Assembly (NCBI GenBank): GCA_934699585.1
Contig: CAKUWY010000022.1
Location: forward strand, 1-41,315
DNA from: an uncultured Fibrobacter sp.
Lineage (GTDB): Bacteria > Fibrobacterota > Fibrobacteria > Fibrobacterales > Fibrobacteraceae
Length of the DNA stretch: 41,315 nucleotides
Reading direction: 5' to 3'
Below the pieces are notes generated by a model. That model was not told where the DNA came from. It made no database searches and saw only the letters and a list, made by a program, of their open reading frames with translations. The position numbers and the translations under genes were made by a program. The first letter of the stretch is position 1; each line of letters starts with the position of its first letter. Below are positions 32,838-40,530 of this stretch, in pieces.

Positions 32838-32973
32838 AAATCCTCAAATTTCGGCAAATTTAGCATTATCCCCAAAATAAGGTAGCCCATGAAATAGGGC
32901 AAAAATCTTACAATTTCCTCACAAAACTAGCGGAAAATTTGGATTTTCGGATTTTTTAATATAGATTCAGGAT
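32838..32973. promoter_or_regulatory. divergent promoter region
   Basis: AT-rich gap between the lysophospholipid fusion gene (minus) and the DUF4874/DUF4832 gene (plus). On the minus strand GATAAT lies about 25 bases before the ATG; on the plus strand AATATAGATT lies about 10-18 bases before the ATG, with AGGAT as a weak ribosome site. It contains no heptad repeats, unlike most other gaps here. Confidence 0.35.
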
Positions 32974-34935
32974 ATGGAGAAATTTGGGTATCTATGCAAG
33001 GCCAAAACTTTGGCCGTCCTTGGTGTGGCGTGCCTAGCCACTGCCACATCCGCTTTCGCCGCAACCGCCGTAGTGCAGCCGCTGGACTACACCGACCAAC
33101 TGCAATCCTTCTACAATCCGGACCGGGGCTTTTACAGGCCCCAGGTAATTCACTTTCGGCCCGAAGCCATCGAAGTGGAGCCATACTACAAGAACCGCCT
33201 TATGCACCTGCGGGCGGAGATTTCCGCTTTCTCCAGCAACGCCGTCTGGGATACAAGCGACCCGACGGCTCACGGCACCACCCAGGACCTGACCGAGGCC
33301 ATGCTGAATTCTTTCCGCGCTTACCTGGATAAGATTCGTGCCACAAACTCCACCGTCATTGTCCGCTTTTCCTACGACCCTTGGTACAACGGCAAGGGCA
33401 ACATGGAGCCCCCGCAGGAATGGATTCTGAAACACGTCAAGCAACTGAGTACCGTCTTCAACGAATACAAAGACGTAATCACCTTCGTGGAGCAGGGCAT
33501 GTACGGACCTTATGGTGAACAGCACACCAGTACTCTCAGCAATCCACTCTATGTGGGTGAAGGACTTGCCACGCTTTTGCAGAACACAGACGCTGACGTG
33601 GACGTAGGAGCTCGAAATCCGTCGGTTCTGGCACGCGGCCTGGGTTTTAGCCCGACAACAGAAGTCAACGCCGCAGGCGACACCACCGCTTGGAACTACA
33701 ACGTCTCCTTCGATGTCAACCACCCCTATTTCAAGATGAAGGCCGACTCCCTGAAAGAAGATATCTACCGTGTAGGTTTTTATAACGACGGTTACCTGGG
33801 AACACAATATGACTACGGCACCTGGGGAAGCGTTTGTGCCACGAGCGTCTGCCGCGAAGAAGGCGTCGCCTTTATGGAAACCTACGGCAAAAATGTTCCT
33901 TACGGCGGCGAGGCTCTCACCACCGCAAGCGGATACAAGAAAATCAATACTGTAGAGTTCCTTTCTTACGAAGGGTTCCGTACCCACACCAGCTATCTGA
34001 ACATTGAGTGGAACAACAACCTCATTGACGAATGGAAAAAAACGGTATTCCACCCGCGAGACACCATCGACAAGGCCTACGAATCCTACACCGACGGAAA
34101 CGGCGTATTGCAGAATTCCGCCTTCAAGTACATCGACGACCACCTGGGTTACCGCTACGTGCTGCGTCAATCCTCCCTGATGGATTCCCTGGGGCCCGGC
34201 AGCCTGCTCCAGCTGGACATGAAAATCCAGAACGTGGGCTTTGGCAACATGACCAAGAAACGCCCTGTCACCATCGTGCTCAGGAGTGTTTCTGAATCCG
34301 CAGGCGATACCGTCCATGGCGCACCGCTGGAACTCAAGCAGACCGGGAACTTCGACCCGCAGGACATTCTGTGCCGGAAAGTTGTGCTGAAGTCGGCGTT
34401 TGATGACAACGGCAACATTGCCGACTACGACAACGTGAAATCCGAAACCAAATCCGATGGCATTAACGATGTGAAGGTGGCGGCCCAGCTCCCCGATTCG
34501 CTCCCCGAAGGAAAGTACGCCGTCTATCTGAGAATTTCCCAGTACGGGAACTGGCCCGCCGACTCTAACTACTCCGTAGTGCGTTTTGCCAACGACTCCA
34601 CCTACTACGACAAAGAGACCGGCGCTAACCTGGTAGGCAGTTTCGTGCTGAGCAAAAATGCACCCGTGGTCAAGCAACCAACCAGCAGTTCTTCCAACGC
34701 ACAACCAAAATCAAGCAGTAGCGGGAACGCAACGACCATCTATCAGGCAAGGAACATTCCTGGCAAGACTATCCGCCTGGAAAATCACGGCCAGACCCTT
34801 ACGGTCCAGAACGCCCGCCGTGTGGAAATTTTCGACCTGATGGGACACAGGCTTATGGCTCAGGATTTGCAAGGAACGACAACCATTTCCCTGAAAAACT
34901 TGCCAAGGACCTCGCTAATTATCAGGACACGCTAG
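32974..34935 (+). CDS. secreted DUF4874/DUF4832-type protein with truncated C-terminal domain
   Basis: A 653-residue exported protein. It has a signal peptide (residues 1-29, ending SAFA); an N-terminal domain of the DUF4874 kind, with NPDRGFYRPQV and a barrel-like pattern IVRFSYDP and VEQGMYGPYGE that recalls glycoside-hydrolase-type TIM barrels; and a DUF4832-like beta-sandwich (about 390-560). A Ser-rich linker (SSSSNAQPKSSSS, about 570-583) leads to a sorting-like domain of the type IX kind (IRLENHGQTLTVQNARRVEIFDLMGHRL). That last domain stops at LIIRTR, several residues short of the final strand seen in the giant protein. The stop TAG belongs to the heptad repeat that follows. Likely a carbohydrate-active or binding protein; no catalytic residues can be assigned. 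Confidence 0.75.
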   Translation: MEKFGYLCKAKTLAVLGVACLATATSAFAATAVVQPLDYTDQLQSFYNPDRGFYRPQVIHFRPEAIEVEPYYKNRLMHLRAEISAFSSNAVWDTSDPTAHGTTQDLTEAMLNSFRAYLDKIRATNSTVIVRFSYDPWYNGKGNMEPPQEWILKHVKQLSTVFNEYKDVITFVEQGMYGPYGEQHTSTLSNPLYVGEGLATLLQNTDADVDVGARNPSVLARGLGFSPTTEVNAAGDTTAWNYNVSFDVNHPYFKMKADSLKEDIYRVGFYNDGYLGTQYDYGTWGSVCATSVCREEGVAFMETYGKNVPYGGEALTTASGYKKINTVEFLSYEGFRTHTSYLNIEWNNNLIDEWKKTVFHPRDTIDKAYESYTDGNGVLQNSAFKYIDDHLGYRYVLRQSSLMDSLGPGSLLQLDMKIQNVGFGNMTKKRPVTIVLRSVSESAGDTVHGAPLELKQTGNFDPQDILCRKVVLKSAFDDNGNIADYDNVKSETKSDGINDVKVAAQLPDSLPEGKYAVYLRISQYGNWPADSNYSVVRFANDSTYYDKETGANLVGSFVLSKNAPVVKQPTSSSSNAQPKSSSSGNATTIYQARNIPGKTIRLENHGQTLTVQNARRVEIFDLMGHRLMAQDLQGTTTISLKNLPRTSLIIRTR

Positions 34936-34976
34936 CCCCTAGATCCCAATCCCTAGATCCTAGCCCCTAATCTCCC
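34931..34976. repeat. heptad repeat shared by two convergent gene ends
   Basis: Words CCCCTAG, ATCCCAA, TCCCTAG, ATCCTAG, CCCCTAA, TCTCCCA from 34936. The plus-strand gene stops at TAG 34933-34935 (GCTAGCCCC) and cysS stops on the minus strand at TAG 34962-34960. The last cysS codons AGG GGC are read from the complement of CCCCTAA and the preceding CTAG, so the array terminates both genes. Confidence 0.85.
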
Positions 34977-36414
34977 AGGTCGTGCCTTCCTTGCTGTCCT
35001 TGATGACCACGTTCATCGCGGCGAGCTCGTCACGGATGCGGTCACTTTCGGCCCAGTTCTTGGCGGCACGGGCTTCCTTACGGGCTGCAATCAGAGTTTC
35101 AATCTTCGCGACATCCACACCGTCGTTGGCTCCCTTCTTGGCGTATTCTTCACGGGGCTCGTCGAGCTTCAGGCCGAAAATCTGGTCGAAGTCGGCCACC
35201 AGGGCAGCCTTTTCGCCGTCGTCGATATCGCTTTTGAGCATCGTGTTCATGATACCGAGGGCGCGGGGCATGTTCAGGTCGTCACCGATGGCGTCCTTGA
35301 ATTCATTCTGGAATGCCTTGGCAGCTTCGCTAGTGATAGCGGTAGCCTTACCGATCAGCGGGTCCGTCTTCTTGTGCAAGCTCTTCAGGCCTTCCTTCGC
35401 GCCTTCCAAAGCTTCCCACGTGAAGTTCAGGTAGTTGCGGTAGTGACTGCCAATCGCGAAGAAGCGGTAGTCAAGCGGGTTGAAGCCGCGGTCCATGAGG
35501 AGCGAAACCGTCAGGAATTCGCCGCTGGACTTGCTCATCTTGCCGAACTTCTGCTCGGTGGTGCCGTCTTCCAGCTTTTCTTCGCTGGCGGTGCGCAGGA
35601 ACTCACCGTGCATCCAGAAGCGGGCGAACGTGACGCCGTTGGCGCATTCGCTCTGGGCGATTTCGTTGGTGTGGTGCACGCGGATGTGGTCCGTACCGCC
35701 GCAGTGGATGTCAAGCGTCGGGCCATTGTACTTCATGGCCATGGCGGAGCATTCGATGTGCCAGCCGGGGAACCCTACGCCCCACGGGCTGTCCCATTCC
35801 ATGGCGCGCTTCTTGTCCTTCGGACTGAACTTCCACAGGGCAAAGTCGGTGGCGTTATGCTTTTCGCCCATGTCGATGCGGCTACCCTTGCGCAGATTTT
35901 CCACGTCGAGGCGAGCGAAGTCCGCGTAGCGCGGGAACTTGAGGCTGTCGAAGTAGATGCCGTCGCTCGTGCGGTAGGTGTAGCCCTTTTCTTCGAGGGT
36001 CTTCACCAGGTCAATCTGTTCCTGGATGTGCTGCGTGGCAGGCGTCCAGCGGGTCGGTTCCTGGATGTTTAAGCGGTGCCAGTCGGCCATGAACGCGTCG
36101 GTGTAGAACTTTGCGATGTCCCAGACGGACTTGCCTTCGCGGGCGGCGCCCTTTTCCATCTTGTCGTCGCCGGAGTCCGCGTCGCTGGTGAGGTGACCCA
36201 CGTCGGTGATGTTCACGATGTGGTTCACCTTGTAGCCGTAGTACTTCAGCGTGCGCACCAAAAAGTCTTCGAAAATGTAGGTGCGGAGGTTGCCGATGTG
36301 GGCGAAATGGTACACCGTCGGGCCACAACAGTACATGCGCACGGCGGGAACGCCGACCGGGAGTGTGAATACTTCTTTCTTGCGCGATGCGGTGTTGTAG
36401 AACTGTAGAGCCAT
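34960..36414 (-). CDS. cysS: cysteinyl-tRNA synthetase
   Basis: A 484-residue class I aminoacyl-tRNA synthetase charging tRNA-Cys. The ATP-binding HIGH-type motif is HIGN at 39-42 and the second is KMSKS at 292-296. Zinc ligands that select cysteine are visible: C30, C222 in GWHIEC, H247 and E251 in HHTNE. Length is usual for the family (about 460-490). A GGAGG ribosome site lies five bases before the ATG, preceded by a small hairpin and a TATATT box. The final two residues (Arg-Gly) and the stop are encoded by the heptad repeat, so the C-terminus has been slightly rewritten. Confidence 0.97.
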   Translation of the reverse strand: MALQFYNTASRKKEVFTLPVGVPAVRMYCCGPTVYHFAHIGNLRTYIFEDFLVRTLKYYGYKVNHIVNITDVGHLTSDADSGDDKMEKGAAREGKSVWDIAKFYTDAFMADWHRLNIQEPTRWTPATQHIQEQIDLVKTLEEKGYTYRTSDGIYFDSLKFPRYADFARLDVENLRKGSRIDMGEKHNATDFALWKFSPKDKKRAMEWDSPWGVGFPGWHIECSAMAMKYNGPTLDIHCGGTDHIRVHHTNEIAQSECANGVTFARFWMHGEFLRTASEEKLEDGTTEQKFGKMSKSSGEFLTVSLLMDRGFNPLDYRFFAIGSHYRNYLNFTWEALEGAKEGLKSLHKKTDPLIGKATAITSEAAKAFQNEFKDAIGDDLNMPRALGIMNTMLKSDIDDGEKAALVADFDQIFGLKLDEPREEYAKKGANDGVDVAKIETLIAARKEARAAKNWAESDRIRDELAAMNVVIKDSKEGTTWEIRG

Positions 36415-36432
36415 TTTAGCCTCCGTTAATGC

Positions 36433-36464
36433 GGCGCAACCTGCGCCAAGCGGGCGTCAATATA
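36433..36464 (-). promoter_or_regulatory. cysS promoter and leader hairpin
   Basis: On the minus strand TATATT (36464-36459) within TTTTTCTATATTG is followed by the inverted repeat GGCGCA-GGT-TGCGCC (36447-36433) and then the GGAGG ribosome site. The hairpin is too small and lacks the conserved parts of a T-box. Confidence 0.4.
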
Positions 36465-36492
36465 GAAAAATCGCGCTCCTAAGCCGTCAAAA

Positions 36493-37287
36493 TTATTCCT
36501 GCGGCTCCCCTTCCACAGACATTTTCCGCTGGCCCGTAATAAACTGGTGCACGTAGGGGTTGGCGGTATTCTTGATTTCATCTACCGTTCCCACCTCGAT
36601 AATACGGCCGTTGTAAAGCATGGCGATGCGGTCTGCCACCTTGAAGGCGCTCACCATGTCGTGGGTCACCACCACAGAGGTAACGCCCAGCTTGCTCTGC
36701 ATGTCCAGAATCAGGTCGTTGATCACGTCGCTGGTAATGGGGTCCAGACCGGTGGTGGGTTCGTCGTACAGAAGGATTTCAGGGTTCAGGGCGATGGCGC
36801 GGGCAAGGGCCACACGCTTTTTCATACCGCCCGAAAGTTCAGAGGGCATCTTGGTGCGGAATTCCGGCACCAGGTTGATCATCTTGAGCTTTTCGGTAAC
36901 CACGTTCTGGATCTGCCTCTCGGAAAGCTCCGGATGGTGTTCCCGCAAGGCAAAGGCGATGTTCTCGCCGGTGGTCATGGAGTCGAACAAGGCCCCCATC
37001 TGGAAAAGCATGCCCATCTTGCGGCGGATGGTATGGGTGTCAAAGAACTTGGGCGTACTGATGGTCACGCCATCTACCGACACCTCGCCACCGTCGGGCT
37101 GCAGAAGCCCAATCATGTGCTTCAGAATCACGGACTTTCCACCGCCGGACTTACCGATAATCACCATGGTCTCCCCACGGCGAATATCCAAATTCACGTC
37201 TTCCAAGACGGTCTGAGCGCCAAAGGACTTCCGAAGCCCCTTCAGGCGAATGGCAATATCGTTCGGGTCAATCTTTACATTGGGCAT
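36493..37287 (-). CDS. mlaF: MlaF-like ABC transporter ATP-binding protein
   Basis: A 264-residue ATPase of the phospholipid-trafficking (Mla, Mce-type) ABC importer/exporter. It has Walker A GKSGGGKS (45-52), Q-loop FQMGALFDSMT with Q96, signature LSGGMKKRVALARA (151 onward) and Walker B LLYDEPTTGLDP (172-183). The FQxGALFDSMT loop and the SGGMxKRV form are characteristic of MlaF. It acts with the MlaE permease encoded 15 bases upstream to move phospholipids between membranes. The substrate-binding MlaD (MCE) gene expected in this system is not downstream; cysS follows with its own promoter. The ribosome site is a weak AGGT. Confidence 0.9.
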   Translation of the reverse strand: MPNVKIDPNDIAIRLKGLRKSFGAQTVLEDVNLDIRRGETMVIIGKSGGGKSVILKHMIGLLQPDGGEVSVDGVTISTPKFFDTHTIRRKMGMLFQMGALFDSMTTGENIAFALREHHPELSERQIQNVVTEKLKMINLVPEFRTKMPSELSGGMKKRVALARAIALNPEILLYDEPTTGLDPITSDVINDLILDMQSKLGVTSVVVTHDMVSAFKVADRIAMLYNGRIIEVGTVDEIKNTANPYVHQFITGQRKMSVEGEPQE

Positions 37288-37302
37288 AACGTTACCTATA
37301 TC

Positions 37303-38082
37303 CTAGAAGAACATCACCGCATCCAGGGCAAAGTCCGCAATCAAAATCATGAGGCAGCTGGACACCACCACATTCATGGTAGCAAGGCCCACGCCGCGGG
37401 CGCCGGGCTTCGCGTTCACTCCGTTGTAGTAGGCCAGCGCAAAAATCAGGACTCCAAACACGAAGGACTTGATAATACCCGCCCACAAATCCATGGAGTC
37501 AAACAGGTACTGCATACCCGTATAGTAGGTGTAGGTGGTAATATCCAGGGCGAGCACGCACACAATCCAGCCACCAATCAAAGCGAGAGCGTTGGAGATG
37601 GCGGTAAGGCAAGGGATCATGGTAATGAAGGCCACAAAGCGGGGCAAGGCCAAATAGCGGTACGGCTCAAGCCCAAGCACCGTGTAGGCCATCAGTTCCT
37701 CTTTCTCCTTCATAGAGCCAAGCTCCGCGGCCACGGCGCTGCCTACACGGCCCGCCAGCACGATAGCGGTCAGCAGGGGTCCAAGCTCGATCAGCACCAT
37801 CTTGCAGGCAGCAGTCCCCACAAACTTGTCCGACACCAGGTTGTGGAACTCAAACTCCGCCATGATGGTGGCCACCATGCCCGTAAAGATAGACGTCACA
37901 AAGAGCAGGGGCAGAGACGACACACCGATGGAAATCATCTGCTTCACGATCAGGTCCGGATTCTTGTACACGTGGGGCAGCTGCTTCAGGGTCGAAAGCA
38001 GCAGGCACACGATCTCGCCGACGCTGGCGATACCCTGGACAATGACCTTACCGATCCAAATGACAGGGCTGAGCAGAATCAT
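37303..38082 (-). CDS. mlaE: MlaE-like permease
   Basis: A 259-residue inner-membrane permease of the MlaE family with five or six hydrophobic spans. Family blocks include ELGPLLTAIVLAGRVGSAVAAELGSMKEKEELMAYTVLGLEP (about 98-140), the most conserved MlaE segment, and the C-terminal GVGLATMNVVVSSCLMILIADFALDAVMFF. It forms the membrane channel of the phospholipid transporter with MlaF. Its ATG overlaps the dnaB stop by four bases (ATGA), so it is translated in coupling with dnaB, an uncommon arrangement. No MCE-domain gene is in the operon. Confidence 0.92.
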   Translation of the reverse strand: MILLSPVIWIGKVIVQGIASVGEIVCLLLSTLKQLPHVYKNPDLIVKQMISIGVSSLPLLFVTSIFTGMVATIMAEFEFHNLVSDKFVGTAACKMVLIELGPLLTAIVLAGRVGSAVAAELGSMKEKEELMAYTVLGLEPYRYLALPRFVAFITMIPCLTAISNALALIGGWIVCVLALDITTYTYYTGMQYLFDSMDLWAGIIKSFVFGVLIFALAYYNGVNAKPGARGVGLATMNVVVSSCLMILIADFALDAVMFF

Positions 38083-39506
38083 GGGCCGAAATCTCCAAAT
38101 CCAACGGGTTCAGAGCCGCCACCGTAATCGTCGTAAGAGTACGGCTGGTCGCCGCCTTCGTCGCCACCGTCTGGCGAAGCATTGTAGAAGGTGGTGTATT
38201 CCGGTATAAAGGTCATGGGGATGTCCTTCACCGAACCATTACGGTGCTTGGCCACAATCAGTTCCGCACTGAACTTGTCCTCTTCCTTATGGGTCCGCAC
38301 AAAAGCACGCTCCACGAACCAGACCATATCGGCATCCTGTTCAATAGAGCCCGATTCACGAAGGTCACTGAGCTGAGGCCGGTCACGGCCCTTCTCTTCT
38401 ACCTTTCGGCTCAGCTGGGCAAGGGCAATCACCGGGATGTGCAGCTCCTTGGCCAGAATCTTGAGCCCGCGGGAAATATTGCCGATGGCCACCGCACGGT
38501 TCTCTTCGTTGTCGGTCTTCATCAGCTGCAGGTAGTCCACCACCAGCAGGTCCAGCTGTCCCCTGTGCTTGAGCTGGCGGGCCTTGCTCATGAGCTCCAT
38601 AATGCCCAGGTCGGCGTTGTCATCGACATACAGCGGGGACTGGTTGATAGGGGCCACCTTCGCGATAATCTTGTTCATCTCGTCACGGTTCAGCTTGCCG
38701 TTGCGGAGCTTGGACTGGTCCACCTCGGCCCTGGAGCAAAGCAAGCGCTGGGCCAGCTGCATGCCGTCCATTTCCAGACTAAAGAAGGCCACGTGCTTGT
38801 TGTAGTCGATGGCGGCGTTGGCCGCGATGGTCAGGGCAAAAGAGGTCTTGCCCACGCCAGGACGGGCCGCCAAGATAATCAGGTCCGAATTCTGGAGGCC
38901 GTTGGTCAGCTCGTCCAGTTCCTTGATGCCCGTGGGGATTCCCGTGATGCCGTCCTTGCGGTTGTTGAGCCGCTCCAGCAGGGGCGAAACGAAATTCTCG
39001 ATGGGCTTCACCGAGCCCTTCACCTGCTTGTCGGCGATGGCGAAAATGTCCCTCTCCGCGTCCTGGATCACGTCGTCCGGATTGAAGGAAGGGTCCATGG
39101 CCTTCTTGATGGTCTCCGAGGCCGATTTGATCATCTTGCGCAGGGTGGACTTGTTCTTCAGGTGCTCCAGGTTCCACTCCACGTTGGCCGAAGACGCCAC
39201 CGACTCCATCAGGTCGAAAAGGTATTCCCGGCCGCCCGCCTCGGCGAGCTTGCCGTAACTTTCCAGTTCCGTCGAAAGGGTCAGAAGGTCGATGGGAGTA
39301 CCCTTGCGGTATAGCCCGCTCAGGCCGCGCCAAATGAGCTTGTGCCGTTCGTAGTAGAAAAAGTCCTCTTCGGTAACCACCATGATGACGGTCCCCATGA
39401 CTTCGGGGTCACGGAGGATACCGCCCAGCAAAAAACGTTCCGCCTCCAGGTCATTGGGCACCTGTCGGCTTTCAAAATTCCTGTTGTCGCTTACATTTTC
39501 AGACAT
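38079..39506 (-). CDS. dnaB: replicative DNA helicase DnaB
   Basis: A 475-residue hexameric helicase of the replication fork. The N-terminal helical domain (about 15-120, starting VPNDLEAERFLLGGIL) and RecA-like C-terminal domain (about 185-450) are both complete. Walker A is ARPGVGKT (214-221), Walker B lies in LLVVDYLQL (about 315-323), and the arginine-finger region is DLRESGSIEQDADMV. The tail after about 450 is Gly/Asp/Tyr-rich (DGGDEGGDQPYSYDDYGGGSEP), longer than in E. coli, possibly a partner-binding acidic tail. No intein is present. It has no clear ribosome site; TATCTT lies about 17 bases upstream. It is the first gene of a dnaB-mlaE-mlaF unit. Confidence 0.96.
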   Translation of the reverse strand: MSENVSDNRNFESRQVPNDLEAERFLLGGILRDPEVMGTVIMVVTEEDFFYYERHKLIWRGLSGLYRKGTPIDLLTLSTELESYGKLAEAGGREYLFDLMESVASSANVEWNLEHLKNKSTLRKMIKSASETIKKAMDPSFNPDDVIQDAERDIFAIADKQVKGSVKPIENFVSPLLERLNNRKDGITGIPTGIKELDELTNGLQNSDLIILAARPGVGKTSFALTIAANAAIDYNKHVAFFSLEMDGMQLAQRLLCSRAEVDQSKLRNGKLNRDEMNKIIAKVAPINQSPLYVDDNADLGIMELMSKARQLKHRGQLDLLVVDYLQLMKTDNEENRAVAIGNISRGLKILAKELHIPVIALAQLSRKVEEKGRDRPQLSDLRESGSIEQDADMVWFVERAFVRTHKEEDKFSAELIVAKHRNGSVKDIPMTFIPEYTTFYNASPDGGDEGGDQPYSYDDYGGGSEPVGFGDFGP

Positions 39507-39570
39507 AACTATTCACGACAAAGATAAAATTTTTGCCTGAAAAACGCCTTGCGAATTATCCAATTGGGCG

Positions 39571-39693
39571 TTCCCTAGCCCCAGTTCCCGAAAGGTCCGC
39601 AAAAAAAGGGGCTAGGTCGGGCTCTGCTCGCCCCCTCGTCACCTCGGTGGCTCATCGAGCCGCTACGCGTCTCGCCGCACGGCGCGACGATCC
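39571..39693. repeat. intergenic mosaic with inverted CCTAGCCCC and many palindromes
   Basis: The 187-bp gap upstream of dnaB holds CCTAGCCCC (39574-39582) facing GGGGCTAGG (39608-39616), a perfect 9-bp inverted repeat. Next are short palindromic units (GGGC..GCCC, CACC..GGTG, GGCTC-AT-CGAGCC-like, CGCCG-CA-CGGCG) and heptad-like CTCG words. The upstream gene ends with TAG inside TTAGGGA (minus strand, 39696-39694). Confidence 0.65.
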
Positions 39694-40530
39694 CTAACGC
39701 TTAAAGTAGGAGCACCTGGGCAAGTGTGTTTTCCAGGTCAAGAGCTTGAGCTGCTTGTCGCCTTCCATGGCGAAGGCATCTACCAGCGCGCAGGTCTTGA
39801 CGCCAGCGAATTCCATGTCGGTACCGGCGGATTCCATGAAGTTCTTGCCCTTGCCGAATACCTGATGGAACAGGGGCTCCCCGAAGGTCACCATGGTGGA
39901 AGGCGCGAGCAGGGAAAGTTCCTTGGCGAGCATCTTGCGGAGCGCCGCCTCCAGCAGAGGCGGAAAGTTCCTGGATTCGGGCAACTTGTAGAAGAAGGTG
40001 ACCCCGATGGATTCGGGAGCGACATTCAGGCTAGCGAACATGCGCCTGAGCATTTCCGCTACGGAACTTTCGAAGAAATGCCCGGCCGGGATTTCGGCGT
40101 GAGGGGCCTGGAACAGGAGCAATACCGCCGGATGCTCAGGGCCCTCATAACGGTAGAGGGTTTTGCCCGCATAAATCTTTTCGTTGTTAATTTGTGCGTA
40201 AAAATCCTGGAGGGAGGCAGCCGACTCGAAGGGGCTTGCAGTCCGGGAAACGGAGCGGGGGGCAGGCATCGCATCGGACATGAATACAGGTGCCTGGGGT
40301 TGCGATGGCTGCGCCGCTTGCGGCCTTGAAGCCGGACGCGGAGGCGGCACAGCGGAAGCAGCAGGAGCAGAGAAAGCGGCGGGTCTGGACGGCGCCGCTG
40401 CCGGAGCAGCGCGAGTGGCCACGCGTTTCTTGGGCGTCCAGGGTTCGTCCAGGTACACCTCGGAATCCCCCAGGTCCATCTGTCCCTGGAGATAACTGCG
40501 AAGTGCACTAAAATCGAATTCCTCAGCCAT
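39694..40530 (-). CDS. degenerate uracil-DNA-glycosylase-superfamily protein
   Basis: A 278-residue protein. After about 30 acidic residues comes an 80-residue Ala/Pro/Ser linker, then (about 105-278) a fold reading like a family-4 uracil-DNA glycosylase: LLLFQAPHAEIPAGHFF where GEAPGxxED is expected (FQAPH at 140-144), a block VTFFYKLPESRNFPP (about 177-191) where active enzymes have the NVVKCRPP motif, and LLAPSTMVTFGEPLFHQVFG (207-226) matching LLxPKxIVALG. The activating acidic residue and the Fe-S cysteines of active family-4 enzymes are missing (only two cysteines, near 247 and 274). It may be a catalytically dead DNA-binding paralogue. The ATG overlaps the coaBC stop by eight bases. 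Alternative: an unrelated alpha/beta protein. Confidence 0.6.
   Translation of the reverse strand: MAEEFDFSALRSYLQGQMDLGDSEVYLDEPWTPKKRVATRAAPAAAPSRPAAFSAPAASAVPPPRPASRPQAAQPSQPQAPVFMSDAMPAPRSVSRTASPFESAASLQDFYAQINNEKIYAGKTLYRYEGPEHPAVLLLFQAPHAEIPAGHFFESSVAEMLRRMFASLNVAPESIGVTFFYKLPESRNFPPLLEAALRKMLAKELSLLAPSTMVTFGEPLFHQVFGKGKNFMESAGTDMEFAGVKTCALVDAFAMEGDKQLKLLTWKTHLPRCSYFKR

Noticed and set aside
33010..33600. Assigning the DUF4874-like protein to a specific glycoside hydrolase family
   Set aside because: A barrel-like pattern is visible, but no catalytic acid pair can be placed with confidence.
36433..36447. T-box riboswitch before cysS
   Set aside because: The leader is only about 45 bases, with one 6-bp hairpin and no T-box sequence or antiterminator.
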